Origin: Thiobacillus denitrificans
GTDB taxonomy: Bacteria; Pseudomonadota; Gammaproteobacteria; Burkholderiales; Thiobacillaceae
Assembly (NCBI GenBank): GCA_020723405.1
Contig: DYIY01000008.1
Location: 79,815 to 143,814, forward strand
Length of the DNA: 64,000 bases
Reading direction: 5' to 3'
The notes under the pieces were generated by a model, which ran no database searches, was not told the DNA's origin, and saw nothing but the letters and a program-made list of their open reading frames with translations. The translations under genes were made by a program, and so were the position numbers. Shown here piece by piece: positions 63,440 through 64,000 of this stretch (position 1 is the first letter of the stretch; every line of letters begins with the position of its first letter).

Positions 63440-64000
63440 TCACTTGACGTCGATTTCCACCCGCCGGTTGGGCGCCAGGCAGTCCACCACCCCCTTGCCG
63501 CGCCGGCCATGGCACTGCTTCACCGGCTCGCTTTCGCCTTTGGCCACCACCTGGATGGACTTGCCGTTCACGCCCTTGCCCTGCAGGTACTTCTTCACCG
63601 TCTGGGCCCGCTTGCCGGACAACTTCAGGTTGTAGGTGGCCGGACCCAACCGGTCGGCGTGGCCCGTGACCTGGAGACTGGTGCCCTTGGGCAGGGGGTG
63701 TTGCAGCCAGGCATCCAGTTCCGCCTTGCCCTGATCGGACAGATCGGACCGGTCGAAATCGAAGTGGGCCAGACCATCCTGGAGGACGAAGTGGGCCGGG
63801 GACTTGGGCTTCTCAACCAGCGACGGCGTCGCTGGGGTGGGGGAGGCAACCGGCGCAGGCGCCGCCACCGGCGCAGGCGCCGCCACCGGAGCAGGTGCCG
63901 CCACCGGAGCAGGTGCCGCCACCGGAGCAGGTGCCGCCACCGGAGCAGGTGCCGCCACCGGAGCGGGTGCCGCCACCGGAGCGGGTGCCGCCACCGGAGC
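63440..64000 (-). CDS. OmpA-family peptidoglycan-binding protein (5' end outside window)
   Basis: The visible 186 residues are an Ala-Pro-Val repeat linker followed by an OmpA C-terminal domain (about the last 120 residues). Key features are LAHFDFDRSDLSDQGKAELD, TGHADRLG, YNLKLSGKRAQTVKKYL and NRRVEIDVK. The Asp and Arg that bind diaminopimelate are present, and two cysteines (KQCHGRRG and VVDCLAP) could form the loop disulfide. It anchors the outer membrane to peptidoglycan. The signal peptide and any barrel lie beyond base 64000. Confidence 0.88.
   Translation of the reverse strand, partial: APVAAPAPVAAPAPVAAPAPVAAPAPVAAPAPVAAPAPVAAPAPVAAPAPVASPTPATPSLVEKPKSPAHFVLQDGLAHFDFDRSDLSDQGKAELDAWLQHPLPKGTSLQVTGHADRLGPATYNLKLSGKRAQTVKKYLQGKGVNGKSIQVVAKGESEPVKQCHGRRGKGVVDCLAPNRRVEIDVK
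63849..64000. repeat. 18-bp minisatellite encoding an APVAAP linker
   Basis: Eight full copies plus a partial one of an 18-bp unit (ACCGG[A/C]GC[A/G]GG[T/C]GCCGCC) in register, running past the window end. Each unit encodes one Ala-Pro-Val-Ala-Ala-Pro hexapeptide on the minus strand. The units are nearly identical, so copy number may vary. Confidence 0.92.

Noticed and set aside
63849..64000. CRISPR-like regular repeats
   Set aside because: Units are contiguous without spacers and encode a periodic peptide linker.

Overview
This is a GC-rich window (roughly 65-70% G+C) from what looks like a betaproteobacterium, probably Rhodocyclales-like. The basis is codon and gene style, an aio/RpoN arsenite-oxidation locus, periplasmic multihaem cytochromes and a CZB-type diguanylate cyclase. 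That placement is inference; no rRNA, tRNA, CRISPR array or insertion sequence was seen.

Region 1 (1-17.9 kb) is an arsenic/sulfur redox locus. After the tail of a type I restriction methylase (hsdM) come aioB-aioA (arsenite oxidase), moaA (molybdenum cofactor), aioX-aioS-aioR (arsenite sensor, kinase, sigma54 activator), a Crp/Fnr-family regulator, fccA-fccB (flavocytochrome c sulfide dehydrogenase-like), and a second molybdoenzyme set: Tat-exported catalytic subunit, four-cluster Fe-S subunit, dihaem cytochrome, TorD-like chaperone and a large ferredoxin-like protein. The intergenic DNA suggests wiring. Paired GTTACC-N4-GGTAAC-like dyads, 42-43 bp apart, precede good -24/-12 promoters in front of both aioBA and the crp/fnr gene. 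FNR-type dyads precede moaA-aioXSR and fccAB. The reading is a feed-forward loop: AioXSR with sigma54 drives aioBA and the regulator, which then drives cofactor/sensor genes and the fcc-molybdoenzyme operon.

Region 2 (17.9-19.8 kb) is a heat-shock block: two hsp20 genes and cbpA, divergent, with sigma32-like promoters.

Region 3 (19.9-30.6 kb) is a candidate extracellular or periplasmic electron-transfer locus. A tightly overlapping minus-strand operon encodes a tetrahaem cytochrome, an NHL propeller, an outer-membrane beta-barrel, an NHL lipoprotein and a 12-haem cytochrome whose first four haems resemble the tetrahaem protein. Divergent from it are a membrane b-type cytochrome-like protein, a 21-haem repetitive cytochrome and a membrane-anchored ferredoxin-flavin oxidoreductase.

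Region 4 (30.7-64 kb) is mostly chromosomal housekeeping and signalling: a binding protein with a hybrid histidine kinase, a caspase-like C13 membrane protease, thioredoxin 2, an HDOD protein, a CdsA-like cytidylyltransferase, two HtrA proteases, a DgcZ-like cyclase, pyrD, a WG-repeat protein, alanine dehydrogenase, a GGDEF-EAL protein, an RND efflux pump with its adaptor, a thioredoxin-DsbD-like protein, msrB, a ferredoxin-NADP reductase-like enzyme, a phospholipase D family lipoprotein, yceH and an OmpA-domain protein that runs off the end.
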